DNA of 64,000 bases. Origin: Shouchella clausii (GTDB lineage: Bacteria > Bacillota > Bacilli > Bacillales > Bacillaceae_D). Location of the stretch: the NCBI RefSeq assembly GCF_001598215.1, contig NZ_BCXJ01000002.1, forward strand, positions 186,001 to 250,000, read 5' to 3'. The first letter of the stretch is position 1. The number at the start of each line of letters is the position of its first letter. Both the position numbers and the translations under genes were made by a program. This document shows positions 25,647 to 35,299 of this stretch, in pieces. The notes beneath the pieces are model-generated. The model was not told the DNA's origin. It saw only the letters and a program-made list of their open reading frames with translations, and did not search any database.

Positions 25647-26410
25647 TGGTTTATCGCACTTTCAGAAAACAAGTCGATGATCGCTTGTCTTTTATCGTCT
25701 TTACGCATCAACTGTTCGCCGATCAACACAGCGTTCGCTCCGGCTTTCTTCACACGGGCAATGTCATCAGGTGTATGGATGCCACTCTCGGACACAAGCA
25801 ACGCTTTTTTCGGCACCATTTTTGCAATCTCCTCGGTTTGGGCAATCGACGTTTGAAACGTCTTTAAATTGCGGTTATTAATGCCAATTACTTCTGGAGT
25901 AAAAACAGCGAGAAGCGACTCTAGCTCTTCTTCACTATGGACTTCAACTAAACACTCCAACCCTTTGCTATACGCTAGTTCATAGAGTTCGTGGAGCTGC
26001 TTCGCTTCCATTGCACCAGCTATTAACAACATGGCATCTGCGCCAATGCACACCGTTTCCTCCACTTGAAGGGGCGACAAAATAAAATCCTTCCGCAATA
26101 CCGGCAAAGACACGGTCTTTTTCACTTCAGCCACATAAGCGGTGTCACCTTGAAAATACGTACGGTCTGTCAAAACGCTAATCGCGCTTGCCCCGCCCTT
26201 TTCATAAACCTGTGCGATCGCTGTTGGTGAAATCGTCTCACATAAGACCCCTTTCGAAGGGGAGGCCTGTTTAATTTCCGCAATCAGACCTAGTGGCAAA
26301 GACGCTTTTTGCAAGGACGCTTTCAGGCTTTTTTTCGGAAAATACTGCTTTTCAGGCAACTGGAGTTGGCTGATTTCCTCTCGTTTTGTCGCCAAAATTT
26401 TCTCAAGCAT
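25643..26410 (-). CDS. trpC: Indole-3-glycerol-phosphate synthase
   Basis: Closes the indole ring by decarboxylation. A 255-aa TIM barrel with [13 protein letters not shown] near residue 47 (substrate lysine), [13 protein letters not shown] near 105 (catalytic Lys), [10 protein letters not shown] near 175 and [11 protein letters not shown] near 205. It overlaps trpD by 8 nt and trpF by 4 nt. Confidence 0.96.
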   Translation of the reverse strand: MLEKILATKREEISQLQLPEKQYFPKKSLKASLQKASLPLGLIAEIKQASPSKGVLCETISPTAIAQVYEKGGASAISVLTDRTYFQGDTAYVAEVKKTVSLPVLRKDFILSPLQVEETVCIGADAMLLIAGAMEAKQLHELYELAYSKGLECLVEVHSEEELESLLAVFTPEVIGINNRNLKTFQTSIAQTEEIAKMVPKKALLVSESGIHTPDDIARVKKAGANAVLIGEQLMRKDDKRQAIIDLFSESAINQ

Positions 26411-27428
26411 GCTTGATTCCCCTTCCCTGTTGTTGCAATGATTGCAAATAGCGAAACGCCTGTTTGCTCTCTATCGCTTTGTTGGCATAGTGAACGCCTT
26501 CAGCAATGTGACTGGCATTCCCACAGGCGTACAACGCTGCTCCTGCATTTAAGGCAACAATGTTTTTAGCCGCTTGTGGCCCGGCGCCTGAAAAAATCGC
26601 GTGGATTAAGGCAGCACTTTCAGCAGGCGTATCTACTTGGATATCAGCAAGATTTCCGACTGGCAAGCCTACGTCGCCAGGTGAGAACCGATACGTTTCG
26701 CACCTACCATCTTTCACTTCCACTACGTGTGTGTCGCCATGAATGGCACATTCATCAAGGCCATCAGCGCCTGTAACTAAAAGGCTGTGCTCGCTACCAA
26801 GCAGGCACAATGCTTCTCCCATTTTCAAAGCGGCCGCTTCATCGTAAACGCCGAGAAGTTGGTAACGGGCACCGGCTGGGTTCGTAAGCGGACCTAGCAA
26901 ATTAAAAATGGTACGGAAGCCAATTTCTTTCCGTGGACCGGCGACATGATGCATTGACTGGTGGTAAAGCGGCGCAAATAAAAAGCACAAGTTCGTTGTT
27001 TCAAGCATTTGGCAAGCTTCTTCAACGGAAGCTTGGATGTTGATGCCGAGCTCCTCCAACACATCAGCACTGCCGCTTTTGGAAGAGACAGAGCGATTGC
27101 CGTGTTTGGCGACAGGCACACCGAGCGATGCCAAAACAAGCGCTGATGCAGTCGAGATGTTAAACGTTCCGAGTCCATCTCCTCCTGTGCCGCATGTATC
27201 AATCGCCCCTTCGATGACAGCAGGGAATCTGCGCGCATAAGCGCGCATCCCTTTAGCAAAGCCGAGAATTTCCTCTGCTGTCTCGCCGCGAACGCGCATC
27301 ATCGTAATGAGGCTCGCCACTTGGCTGGCGGTCGCACGCCCTGACATGATTTGTTCCATCACTTGCTCTGCCTCTTTTACAGACAAGGATTCGCCCATTA
27401 AACATTTGTTTAGCACTTGCTTCATCAT
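26403..27428 (-). CDS. trpD: Anthranilate phosphoribosyltransferase
   Basis: Joins anthranilate to PRPP. The 341-aa protein has the PRPP-binding DTCGTGGDGLGTFNIST (about residue 80), KHGNRSVSSKSGSADVLEELG (about 110, read piecewise) and PAGARYQLLGVY (about 178). Two ATG codons stand together at 27428 and 27425; the first overlaps the trpE stop as ATGA. There is no trpG in the operon, as expected in Bacillus, where it sits with the folate genes. Confidence 0.96.
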   Translation of the reverse strand: MMKQVLNKCLMGESLSVKEAEQVMEQIMSGRATASQVASLITMMRVRGETAEEILGFAKGMRAYARRFPAVIEGAIDTCGTGGDGLGTFNISTASALVLASLGVPVAKHGNRSVSSKSGSADVLEELGINIQASVEEACQMLETTNLCFLFAPLYHQSMHHVAGPRKEIGFRTIFNLLGPLTNPAGARYQLLGVYDEAAALKMGEALCLLGSEHSLLVTGADGLDECAIHGDTHVVEVKDGRCETYRFSPGDVGLPVGNLADIQVDTPAESAALIHAIFSGAGPQAAKNIVALNAGAALYACGNASHIAEGVHYANKAIESKQAFRYLQSLQQQGRGIKHA

Positions 27429-28921
27429 GACAAACGCACCGCCTTTGCAAACAACGCTTCTGTCTGTTCAATCGCATGAATAAGTGCCTTCGCTTTGTTC
27501 AATGTTTCTTCATATTCTTTTTCGGGGTCTGAATCTGCAACAATGCCTGCTCCTGCTTGGATGGTAGCGCAATGGCCTTCTAGGACAATCGTACGAATCG
27601 CAATGCAAGAATCAATATTGCCGTTAAAATCCATATAGCAGATTGCCCCTCCGTAAATGCCCCTTCTGGTAGGTTCTAGCTCATTTAAAATTTGCATGGC
27701 ACGAATTTTCGGTGCACCAGAAAGAGTCCCAGCAGGAAATGCTGCTTTTAACGCGTCATAAGGCGTTGCCTCAGGCTTTAATTTGCCTGTTACTTTGGAG
27801 ACGAGATGCATCACATGGGAAAATTTTCCGATTTCCAATAAGGATGGGACTTCTACGCTCCCATAAACCGAGACCTTGCCAACATCATTGCGCGCCAAGT
27901 CAACAAGCATATGGTGCTCAGCCCGTTCTTTGTCGTCAGCTAGCAACTCACGGGCTAACGCCTCATCTTCGGCCGCCGTTTGCCCACGCTTGCGCGTGCC
28001 TGCAATCGGGTGTATTTCGACATGGTCACCGCGTACTTGGACAAGCTTTTCTGGCGAACTTCCGATGATTTCCTTATTTCCAATTTTAATATAGTACAAA
28101 TAAGGTGAAGGATTCACATAGCGCAACACGCGGTACAAATCGAGCCCGCTAACAGAAACGGTCATTTCTAGCCGTTGCGACAAAACGGCTTGGAAAATGT
28201 CGCCTGCCTGAATATAAGCTTTAATCCGGTTTACATCATTTATAAAGCCTTGTTTCGAATAGTTGGAGCGGACTTCGATCGGCAGCTGCTTTTTCGTGAC
28301 CATATGTGGCAATGCAGGCGCTTTGGCGCTTTCCAATTTGTCGATTAGCGTTCGAATTTTCGCTTGTGCTTCGGCGAAAGCTTGTTTTGCCGGTTGCAAG
28401 CCACTTTTGACTAATTGAATGAGCGTCAATTGCTTTGTCTGCTCATTAAAACTGAGCAACTGTTCACAAAAAATGAAATGATAATACGGGCAGCTGCGTT
28501 GATCACTCCGCTCGATGACAGGCTCCATTTCTTCGATCGCGTCATAGCTGACATAGCCAACCGCTCCTCCTTGGAAAGGAATCTCCATTTCGCTCGGTTG
28601 CGGATCGATGTGGGAAACTGTTTTCTGATAACACGCTTCGAAAGTTAACGCACTAGCAACCACCTTACCAGTCTGCAAATGAAGGGTTTTATAAGAACCA
28701 TTCTCTTCTACACACTCATAAATTGGGTTCAAACCAATAAAGGAGTAGTTGGACCATTCCGACTGTACGTCATTGCTTTCGAGCAAATAGGTCGCTTTTT
28801 CTTGCAATGCTTGAAACATTTGAATAGGTGTCAAGCCATCGGCAAAAACCGTTTCGCTATAAAAGCATGTACCGTAACGGTTGTAGGCTTGCTGAAAGGA
28901 TGCAAAAGGGGTTTTCTTCAT
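27425..28921 (-). CDS. trpE: Anthranilate synthase component I
   Basis: Makes anthranilate from chorismate with a glutaminase partner. The 498-aa protein has the N-terminal regulatory region with LLESN near residue 50, the site for tryptophan. The chorismate-binding C-terminal half includes GSSPEKLVQV, PIAGTRKRG, LSGAPKIRAMQI and YGGAICYMDFNGNID. ATG 28921 follows AAGGAGTGAGTGAG; upstream in-frame ATGs lie in the leader and lack a site. First gene of the operon behind a TRAP site. Confidence 0.96.
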   Translation of the reverse strand: MKKTPFASFQQAYNRYGTCFYSETVFADGLTPIQMFQALQEKATYLLESNDVQSEWSNYSFIGLNPIYECVEENGSYKTLHLQTGKVVASALTFEACYQKTVSHIDPQPSEMEIPFQGGAVGYVSYDAIEEMEPVIERSDQRSCPYYHFIFCEQLLSFNEQTKQLTLIQLVKSGLQPAKQAFAEAQAKIRTLIDKLESAKAPALPHMVTKKQLPIEVRSNYSKQGFINDVNRIKAYIQAGDIFQAVLSQRLEMTVSVSGLDLYRVLRYVNPSPYLYYIKIGNKEIIGSSPEKLVQVRGDHVEIHPIAGTRKRGQTAAEDEALARELLADDKERAEHHMLVDLARNDVGKVSVYGSVEVPSLLEIGKFSHVMHLVSKVTGKLKPEATPYDALKAAFPAGTLSGAPKIRAMQILNELEPTRRGIYGGAICYMDFNGNIDSCIAIRTIVLEGHCATIQAGAGIVADSDPEKEYEETLNKAKALIHAIEQTEALFAKAVRLS

Positions 28922-29058
28922 CTCACTCACTCCTTGTGATGTGAAAATGAAGAGCGGGAGGTGGCGAAAAAAGGGGATTCGCCTATGGTGAAGGTATGCA
29001 AAAAACATATAAAAGCATGTTTTAAGCAACAATACTTACAATTCTATACTTTACTTTT

Positions 29059-29119
29059 CTCTTCTCCGCTCCGCTCAACTCATTCTCAACTAGTCTCTTA
29101 TCATGCTCAAACTCAACTA
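29059..29119 (-). promoter_or_regulatory. TRAP-binding site in the trpE leader
   Basis: The minus strand carries eleven GAG or TAG triplets, starting (on plus coordinates) at 29059, 29064, 29069, 29074, 29079, 29085, 29090, 29095, 29106, 29112 and 29117. Ten are spaced by 2 or 3 nt as needed for the TRAP ring; one gap is 8 nt, large enough for a lost twelfth triplet. This marks the leader as a TRAP target. A strong GC-rich terminator like that of B. subtilis is not obvious; the best is an AT-rich AAAACAT/ATGTTTT hairpin with T-run at about 29001-29025. Confidence 0.88.
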
Positions 29120-29144
29120 TTCTTGCTATTTCCTCTTGCCCAGT

Positions 29145-29174
29145 AGTGTAACGCAAATCCCCGTTTCCCGTCAA
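29145..29174 (-). promoter_or_regulatory. trpE: Promoter of the trp operon
   Basis: On the minus strand TTGACG (29169-29174) and TACACT (29145-29150) are spaced 18 bp. Transcription would begin about 20 nt before the TRAP triplets and run about 215 nt to the trpE start, similar to the B. subtilis leader length. Confidence 0.7.
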
Positions 29175-29186
29175 CGCCCTAAGCGC

Positions 29187-29552
29187 CTATTTTTTTAACA
29201 AATCAGGACGCAACACACTCGCCCCTTCTAAAAAAACATGCTTAATCTCCTCTTGCTTTAAAGATGTGTTTACTGTCATCATTACACGGATACAAAGGGG
29301 CAAACTTCCTTTTACCGGAATTTCTTGAGCGCACATCACAGGAACATATTGCCATCCTTGTAAATTCCGAACCGCCTTCGCCGGAAATGTAGCATCAATA
29401 TCGTTTGTAGCGGTCACAATCACTTGGGCGATTTGCTCTGGCTGCAACGCATTTTGACTGACCATTTCCCGTACGAGTGCTTCTGTGGCCTGTTCAATTG
29501 CTTGTGCCTCATTTTTTGTTACTGTTGTTGCACCTCGGACGCCACGAATCAT
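29187..29552 (-). CDS. aroH: Chorismate mutase, AroH type
   Basis: Rearranges chorismate to prephenate for Phe and Tyr. A 121-aa monofunctional AroH-class enzyme, a trimer in B. subtilis. It begins MIRGVRGATTVTKNE, containing the conserved arginines of the active site, and has DIDATFPAKAVR near residue 52. It overlaps aroB by 4 nt (ATGA). The trp promoter starts directly behind it. Confidence 0.95.
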   Translation of the reverse strand: MIRGVRGATTVTKNEAQAIEQATEALVREMVSQNALQPEQIAQVIVTATNDIDATFPAKAVRNLQGWQYVPVMCAQEIPVKGSLPLCIRVMMTVNTSLKQEEIKHVFLEGASVLRPDLLKK

Positions 29553-30625
29553 GATCTTCCTCCCAGTTCATCTTCTAACAACTCTAAAAGCAAATGTTCA
29601 TCGACTGTTTTCGTATAGGCGGCTCCAAGCTGTTCGAGCAACACCATGACAATCTTTCCTGCATTCGTTTTTTTGTCGCTTTTCATACGTGCAAGCAGCC
29701 GTTGTGCTGAAAGTCCTGCTGGCAAACGAAGGTCATAACCAAGGGCGGAAAACCAATTTTCATAATCGGCAAGCCGCAAATCCTCTTTCGTAAAACGGAG
29801 GCTGAGGCGAAAAGCAAAACGCATGCCGATTGCGACCGCTTCGCCATGGGTTACTTTTCCATACCCCAGCTCTGCTTCAATCGCATGAGCGAGCGTATGC
29901 CCAAAATTCAAATGAGCGCGGATGCCATGCTCTTTTTCATCTTTGCCAACGATATCGGCTTTGATGGCAATCGCCTTGGCCACCATTTTTTGCAAATGAT
30001 CTGCTTTTACACTTGTTAGTGAAAGCACTGTTTCACGCAGCCAAGCTAAAAAAGGCGCATCGGCAATAAAACCGAGTTTAACAATTTCTGCAAAACCAGA
30101 ACGCCATTCGTCTTCCGGCAAAGTTGCTAACAATTCTGTATCAAACAGGACAGCTTCGGGCTGATGGAAAACGCCAATCATATTTTTAGCGGCGGGCAAA
30201 TTGACTGCTACTTTCCCGCCAACGCTTGAATCGTGGGCAAGCAAAGTGGTCGGAACTTGGATAAAGCGAATGCCACGCATATAGGTGCCCGCTACAAATC
30301 CAGCCAAATCGCCGACAACGCCGCCTCCGAAGGCGATGATAACGGACTGGCGGTCAAGCTGTTTTTCCAAACAAAAAGCGGCAAGCTGCTCATAAACATG
30401 AAAAGACTTTGATTGCTCCCCCGCTTTCACGACAAACGTATGAGGAACCTTTGTAAAAGAAGAAACCAACACATCGAGATAACGGTTTGCGACATTTTCA
30501 TCTGAAACGATCAAATAGGAAGAGGCCGGGGCAAGCGTTTCAATCGTTTTGCCTGCCTCCCGCAAAATCCCTGGCCCCACTTCAGCCTTGTATTGCTTTG
30601 AAGAGGTGTGAATGTCCACAAACAT
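29549..30625 (-). CDS. aroB: 3-dehydroquinate synthase
   Basis: Second shikimate-pathway enzyme; turns DAHP into 3-dehydroquinate using NAD and a metal. The 358-aa protein has GGGVVGDLAGFVAGTYMRG near residue 102, the NAD loop, and metal ligands in EHGIRAHLNFGHTLAHAIE near 235-255 (read piecewise) and HGEAVAIGM. The start MFVDIHTSS is at 30625. It follows aroC with a 3-nt gap. Confidence 0.96.
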   Translation of the reverse strand: MFVDIHTSSKQYKAEVGPGILREAGKTIETLAPASSYLIVSDENVANRYLDVLVSSFTKVPHTFVVKAGEQSKSFHVYEQLAAFCLEKQLDRQSVIIAFGGGVVGDLAGFVAGTYMRGIRFIQVPTTLLAHDSSVGGKVAVNLPAAKNMIGVFHQPEAVLFDTELLATLPEDEWRSGFAEIVKLGFIADAPFLAWLRETVLSLTSVKADHLQKMVAKAIAIKADIVGKDEKEHGIRAHLNFGHTLAHAIEAELGYGKVTHGEAVAIGMRFAFRLSLRFTKEDLRLADYENWFSALGYDLRLPAGLSAQRLLARMKSDKKTNAGKIVMVLLEQLGAAYTKTVDEHLLLELLEDELGGRS

Positions 30626-30628
30626 CGC

Positions 30629-31801
30629 TTAAAACTCCTTTGAAGCGGCATGATGACGTTCTACAGCAGCCTGGATTAGAGGAAGCTGGTCAGAACCAAA
30701 TGTATCAAGCAAGGCATTGGCAACTTCCCACGCGACCACATTTTCACAGACAACCGATGCAGCGGGGACGGCACAGCTATCGGAACGTTCAACACCTGCG
30801 GCAAATGGTTCTTTCGAATCAATATCTACGCTTTGCAACGGCTTATACAACGTTGGGATCGGCTTCATCACCCCTTTTACCACAATGGGCATCCCGTTGG
30901 TCATCCCGCCTTCAAAACCGCCAAGGCGGTTCGTCTTCCGCTTATAGCCTTCCTCTTCGCTCCAAGTAATCTCATCATGAACTTGGCTCCCTGGAAGCCG
31001 TGCTGCCTCAAAGCCAATGCCAATCTCTACACCTTTAAACGCGTTAATGCTCATCACCGCGCCAGCAATTTTGCCATCCAATTTGCGGTCATAATGGACA
31101 TGGCTACCGAGGCCAATAGGCACGCCAGCAACAACGACTTCAACAACGCCGCCAATCGAATCGCCATCTTGTTTTGCCTTGTCAATGGCTGCCATCATCT
31201 TTTTGCTTGCATCCTCGTCTAAACAGCGTACAGGCGACTCTTCTGCGCGCTTTTGCAATTCTTCAATCGTGGCATAGTTTGCTTCTTCAGCCTGAATGCC
31301 GCCAATTTCGCGAACATGTCCGGCAACTTCAATGCCACAAGCTTTAAGAATGACTTTTGCCAATGCTCCACAGGCAACGCGGACAGTCGTTTCCCGTGCC
31401 GATGAACGCTCTAGGACATTGCGCATATCGCGGTGCCCGTACTTGATTGCACCATTTAAATCAGCGTGACCTGGACGGGGGCGCGTTAACTTCCGTCTCA
31501 TTTTTTCCGCTTCTTCCTCACTTATTGGTTCAGCGCCCATTATTTTTGTCCAATTTTTCCAGTCTTTATTTTCGACAACAAATGTGATAGGGGCACCAGT
31601 CGTCATGCCATGGCGCACGCCGCTTACTATTTGAACGCGGTCTTTTTCAATTTGCATACGGCGACCACGGCCGTAACCACCTTGGCGTCTTGCCAATTCA
31701 CGGTCTATATCTTCTGCCAAAAGTGGCAATTGCGCTGGCACGCCTTCAATAATCGCAGTTAGTTGTGGTCCATGCGATTCTCCTGCTGTTAAAAATCTCA
31801 A
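30629..31801 (-). CDS. aroC: Chorismate synthase
   Basis: Final common step to chorismate, an FMN-dependent 1,4-elimination. The 390-aa protein begins [13 protein letters not shown]. It has [11 protein letters not shown] near residue 45, [13 protein letters not shown] near 105 and [16 protein letters not shown] near 122. The start is a TTG at 31801, chosen because family members begin there and AAAGGGTG lies at the right distance; the GTG at 31810 would overlap that site. B. subtilis calls it aroF. Confidence 0.95.
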   Translation of the reverse strand: MRFLTAGESHGPQLTAIIEGVPAQLPLLAEDIDRELARRQGGYGRGRRMQIEKDRVQIVSGVRHGMTTGAPITFVVENKDWKNWTKIMGAEPISEEEAEKMRRKLTRPRPGHADLNGAIKYGHRDMRNVLERSSARETTVRVACGALAKVILKACGIEVAGHVREIGGIQAEEANYATIEELQKRAEESPVRCLDEDASKKMMAAIDKAKQDGDSIGGVVEVVVAGVPIGLGSHVHYDRKLDGKIAGAVMSINAFKGVEIGIGFEAARLPGSQVHDEITWSEEEGYKRKTNRLGGFEGGMTNGMPIVVKGVMKPIPTLYKPLQSVDIDSKEPFAAGVERSDSCAVPAASVVCENVVAWEVANALLDTFGSDQLPLIQAAVERHHAASKEF

Positions 31802-31889
31802 TGTTAACACCCTTTCCTATCTTACCGGCAATACTTTATCGCTTTTATGCGTTAAATTATAGCATGTATTGGAGCAATTGTCTGTACAT

Positions 31890-32678
31890 TCATGTTACTT
31901 TTTCGTAAAAAAACGGTTTTATTGCTTGTAAACCATATTGTTGGGGATCAAAAATTTGTTCCGTACTGCCGACAAACAGGACACCGCCACGAACCAAAGA
32001 CTCACTAAATTTTTTGAAAATCGTTCGCTTTGTCTCCTCTGTAAAGTAAATAAGCACATTGCGGCAAATAATCAAATCGCAGCGTGTTGGGTACTCGTCA
32101 GCAAGCAAGTTAAGACGCTTAAAATTCACAAGCTTTTTCACATCTTCTATGATCGCAAAATCGTCCCCTTGCTTACGAAAATAGGCATGTTGGAACTGGC
32201 TATTCATTTCTTTAAACGCATCCTGGCGGAATAGGCCTAAGCGTGCTTTTTCGAGTATGGCCGAGTCGATATCGGTCGCAAGAATCGTTTTATTTTGTAA
32301 AGGAATGTTTGCTTCTCTGATGAGCATCGCCAATGAATACGGTTCTTCGCCAGTCGAACAGGCGGTGCTCCAGATGTTCAAGCCGCTTTTTTTCGACGCT
32401 AGTCGCGGCAAAATCTCTGTACGTAATGTCTCCCAACGGGTGCGATTGCGGAAAAACGAAGAGACATTGATCGTGACACGATCCACACATTCTGTAAGAA
32501 GCAAAGGATCATTTGCCATCGCGTTCGCATAGCTAGAAAAATTTGAGAAATGCCGTTTATCGCGAAGTGCCGTAAGCCTCCGTTTCATCTGTGTCTCTTT
32601 ATAAGCTTGCAAATGAATGCCACTCAGTTTGTAAAAAGTAGAAACGAATTGTTCATAATCTTCATCCATTCTCATCAT
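31890..32678 (-). CDS. cheR: Chemotaxis protein methyltransferase CheR
   Basis: Methylates glutamates of chemoreceptors with SAM. The 262-aa protein has the N-terminal helical domain (residues 5-75, KETQMKRRLTALRDKR) and the SAM-binding domain with NIWSTACSTGEEPYSLAM near 108, ILATDID near 138 and CDLIICRNVLIYF near 200. Start assigned to ATG 32678, though its ribosome-binding site is weak and ATGs at 32675 and 32669 are possible. It leads the aro cluster as in B. subtilis. Confidence 0.94.
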   Translation of the reverse strand: MMRMDEDYEQFVSTFYKLSGIHLQAYKETQMKRRLTALRDKRHFSNFSSYANAMANDPLLLTECVDRVTINVSSFFRNRTRWETLRTEILPRLASKKSGLNIWSTACSTGEEPYSLAMLIREANIPLQNKTILATDIDSAILEKARLGLFRQDAFKEMNSQFQHAYFRKQGDDFAIIEDVKKLVNFKRLNLLADEYPTRCDLIICRNVLIYFTEETKRTIFKKFSESLVRGGVLFVGSTEQIFDPQQYGLQAIKPFFYEKVT

Positions 32679-32823
32679 GTTGCCGTTTTTCTGGCAGAAA
32701 CGTCTGCCAAATAACGTTCTTCCTTTCCATGTTAATGCTAAACTCTTAAAAAGAGTGTACCATGTTTAATGGTGACTCGACACAGTCAAGCAGTCTTCTT
32801 TTTAAAACGGTCTCGTTTTACAT

Positions 32824-32857
32824 AAAAAAGCCAGTTGAGGAGAACCCAACTGGCTTT
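32824..32857 (-). terminator. Terminator downstream of ndk
   Basis: AAAGCCAGTTG pairs with CAACTGGCTTT around an 8-9-nt loop, and the minus strand ends in TTTTTTATG. It starts before the ndk stop codon is left far behind, only about 4-30 bases away. Confidence 0.82.
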
Positions 32858-32860
32858 GTT

Positions 32861-33304
32861 TTAAACCCATTTATTGCTGTCTTTTTGATAATCGTTTAGC
32901 TCTTCTTCTTTAAAGAAAATAGCGATTTCACGCTCCGCAGATTCTTGGGAATCAGATCCGTGTACGACATTCATGCCAACGTTGACTGCTAAGTCGCCGC
33001 GTATCGTCCCTGGAGCAGCCTCGCTAGGATTGGTAGCGCCAATGAGTTGTCTGGCCGCTTTAATGACCCCTTCTCCTTCCCAAACCATCGCAAACACAGG
33101 TCCGGAAGTAATAAAGCTAACAAGCTCGCCAAAAAACGGCCGTTCCCGATGTTCGCTATAATGCGTTTCTGCCGTTTCTTTGCTTAAAGTGACCAGCTTA
33201 GCTGCAGCAAGCGTGTACCCTTTTTGTTCAAACCGCGATACAATGTTTCCAATCAAATTACGTTGTACTCCATCTGGCTTAACCATTACGTATGTACGTT
33301 CCAT
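32861..33304 (-). CDS. ndk: Nucleoside diphosphate kinase
   Basis: Transfers phosphate between nucleoside tri- and diphosphates through a phosphohistidine. The 147-aa protein has the active-site His in NVVHGSDS near residue 115 and begins [18 protein letters not shown]. Length fits the family. It has its own promoter and terminator, between hepT and cheR. Confidence 0.96.
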   Translation of the reverse strand: MERTYVMVKPDGVQRNLIGNIVSRFEQKGYTLAAAKLVTLSKETAETHYSEHRERPFFGELVSFITSGPVFAMVWEGEGVIKAARQLIGATNPSEAAPGTIRGDLAVNVGMNVVHGSDSQESAEREIAIFFKEEELNDYQKDSNKWV

Positions 33305-33345
33305 TGTCTAACCTCGCTTTATGAATGTTTACACCGAACGTTTCC

Positions 33346-33374
33346 AGTATAGCAAATTAGGAAAACGCTAACAA
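33346..33374 (-). promoter_or_regulatory. ndk: ndk promoter with overlapping cre-like site
   Basis: On the minus strand TTGTTA (33369-33374) and TATACT (33346-33351) are spaced 17 bp. GGAAAACGCTAACA (33360-33373, plus strand) matches 13 of 14 cre consensus positions and covers the -35 and spacer, a usual place for repression by CcpA. Regulation is inference. Confidence 0.5.
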
Positions 33375-33410
33375 TAAGATTTCTTAGAATAGATGGGCTT
33401 TTTTACGAAC

Positions 33411-33435
33411 AAAAAAGCCAGCTCGTCGCTGGCTT
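33411..33435 (-). terminator. Terminator of the folE-hepT cluster
   Basis: AAGCCAGC (33415-33422) pairs with GCTGGCTT (33428-33435), followed on the minus strand by TTTTTTG. It overlaps the hepT stop codon. Confidence 0.82.
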
Positions 33436-34405
33436 AATATTTTCTCCGTCCTATGTAACTGGCGACTTCAATTAAATGCCTTTTGGCATCAATGTCGGGA
33501 AATTCCATTAAAAGCGTATTCGCCTTGTGTAAATAGCGGTCACTCATTGCCTGTGCATATTCAATCCCGCCTGATGTGCGGACTTCATTTAATAGCGGCT
33601 CCATGTCCATTTCTAAAGACGACTCTTTCGTTAACGACTTCTCTAGCCGTTGTTTAAACCCAGGCGTGTGCTCAATTGCATACAGCGCAGGCAACGTGAC
33701 ATTGCCTTGGCGCAAATCGCCGCCAGCTGGCTTGCCTAGCTGTTCATTGGTACCTACAAAATCGAGTATGTCGTCCATAATTTGATAAGACATCCCGAGA
33801 AAGTAAGCAAAGTAGTAAAGATTTTTTTGGAGTTCAGTCGTCGCGCCAGAAACGATGGCGCCCAGCTGGCAGCTAACGGCAATTAACAAAGCCGTTTTGC
33901 GTTTAATCCTCCTCAAGTAAATGCGTAACCCTTGATCCCAATTGTATTGGTCCCGGATTTGCTCGATTTCGCCTCGGCATATTTGGTTCATGACGTCGGA
34001 AATAATCGTGTGGACTCGTTTATCGCTAAAGGCTTTTGTCGTTTCAATCGCGTGCCCGAAAATGTAATCGCCTGTATACATCGCTACACGGTTATCCCAA
34101 CGAGACATCACTGTTTCCCGTCCACGCCTTAGCGGCGCATTATCAATGACATCATCATGGACAAGGGAACCCATATGAATGAGTTCAAGAGTAACGGCAA
34201 TGTGCTTTAACCTGTCTAATTGATAATCGCCAAACTTCCCGGCCAAAAGCACAAGCACAGGACGGATTCGTTTCCCGCCGGCTTTTAACAACCCCGTTGA
34301 TGCTTCTTTTAAAACAGGGTGTTTAGCCGAAAGGGTTCGTTCCAATTCCGCTTCAATAAATTCTATATCTCCTTGAAATGCTTTATAAATATCTGCTAAC
34401 TTCAT
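33434..34405 (-). CDS. hepT: Heptaprenyl diphosphate synthase catalytic subunit
   Basis: Builds the C35 side chain of menaquinone-7 together with HepS. The 323-aa trans-prenyltransferase has the first Asp-rich motif DDVID near residue 84, GGKRIRPVLVLL near 44 and the second DDILD near 210. ATG 34405 is chosen because a GTG three codons earlier lies in the GAGGGTGG site. It ends a cluster that encodes chain making, prenylation and methylation. Confidence 0.95.
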   Translation of the reverse strand: MKLADIYKAFQGDIEFIEAELERTLSAKHPVLKEASTGLLKAGGKRIRPVLVLLAGKFGDYQLDRLKHIAVTLELIHMGSLVHDDVIDNAPLRRGRETVMSRWDNRVAMYTGDYIFGHAIETTKAFSDKRVHTIISDVMNQICRGEIEQIRDQYNWDQGLRIYLRRIKRKTALLIAVSCQLGAIVSGATTELQKNLYYFAYFLGMSYQIMDDILDFVGTNEQLGKPAGGDLRQGNVTLPALYAIEHTPGFKQRLEKSLTKESSLEMDMEPLLNEVRTSGGIEYAQAMSDRYLHKANTLLMEFPDIDAKRHLIEVASYIGRRKY

Positions 34406-34430
34406 CAACGCCACCCTCGTGCAGAAACTG

Positions 34431-35288
34431 TTACTGCTTATATTTTAAAACAGACGTGGTCGGCCTCCACTTCCTCAATGTAGGCACTTCCCGTTCAAGA
34501 AAGCCTTCTTCATAACAAAGCTGAAAGTAATATAGCAAACCTTGCTCGGTTCTGCTTGTAGGCTGATGAAGCAGTGCCTCAAAATACATATCCCAAAAAG
34601 AAAGGCTTGCCATTCCTTTGCGCTCTAAATAACGGTTTATCCGCCTATACCCATCCGCTGCGGTTCGCAAATAACTTTTTCTTAAGGACTGGTGTAGCAC
34701 GTTGATTTCTTCCGCTTTGTTTTCAAGCGCATCTTTTCTAACTGCAAATAACGCGTACGTCATCGGTAAGCCCGTCCATTCATACCACAGCTGGCCAAGG
34801 TCATACACATAAGGGACATCAGCGTGGCGCTCTCGAATGGCGTCATCTCCTATTAAAAGTGCTGCCGTATGGGATTTGAGCATTTTTCCTAAATCAGGTT
34901 TTTCTTGTTTATAGCAAGGTGTTACTTGATAAAAACGCTTTAACACGATTTTCAGCAAATGAACCGTTGTTTCTGAGCTTGTTGTCAAAGCCACCGACTC
35001 GCCCTCAAGCTTATTAATCGGCACTTTTGAAAACAAGAGCAGAGAGTGAACCATGCCAGCCGAAGCAACACAAAGATCCGGCAACACCACATAGTCATTT
35101 TCATTTTCGCCATAGGAAAAAGACGATATGGCGGCAGCTTGAAGTTCGCCAGAGGCAAGCATATGGTTGATGTTCGCCGGCACATTTTGTGTTATGCATA
35201 TGCCATGTTCCTCTAATGAGCTGCGGTCTAGCTCAAAGAAAAACGGCAATGTGTTGGTATAGGCAATTTCTCCAACTTGTAAGCTCAT
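34431..35288 (-). CDS. mqnA: Menaquinone biosynthesis protein MqnA (chorismate dehydratase)
   Basis: Dehydrates chorismate to 3-enolpyruvylbenzoate, the entry step of the futalosine route to menaquinone. The 285-aa protein has the periplasmic-binding-like fold of the family: EIAYTNTLPFF at the start, SSFSYGEN near residue 56, ALTTSSETTVHLLKIVL near 104, LLIGDDAIRE near 142 and YDLGQLWYEWTGLPMTYALF near 158 (read piecewise). The close MqnD family is similar, but this sequence aligns in pattern with MqnA. It lies between hepT and a UbiA-type gene. Confidence 0.85.
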   Translation of the reverse strand: MSLQVGEIAYTNTLPFFFELDRSSLEEHGICITQNVPANINHMLASGELQAAAISSFSYGENENDYVVLPDLCVASAGMVHSLLLFSKVPINKLEGESVALTTSSETTVHLLKIVLKRFYQVTPCYKQEKPDLGKMLKSHTAALLIGDDAIRERHADVPYVYDLGQLWYEWTGLPMTYALFAVRKDALENKAEEINVLHQSLRKSYLRTAADGYRRINRYLERKGMASLSFWDMYFEALLHQPTSRTEQGLLYYFQLCYEEGFLEREVPTLRKWRPTTSVLKYKQ

Positions 35289-35299
35289 AGGAACCTCCT

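Noticed and set aside
28953-28975. GGCGAA/TTCGCC hairpin between the TRAP site and trpE as the attenuator terminator
   Set aside because: The T-run lies inside the loop rather than after the stem, so it does not look like a terminator. It may be a structure that affects translation.
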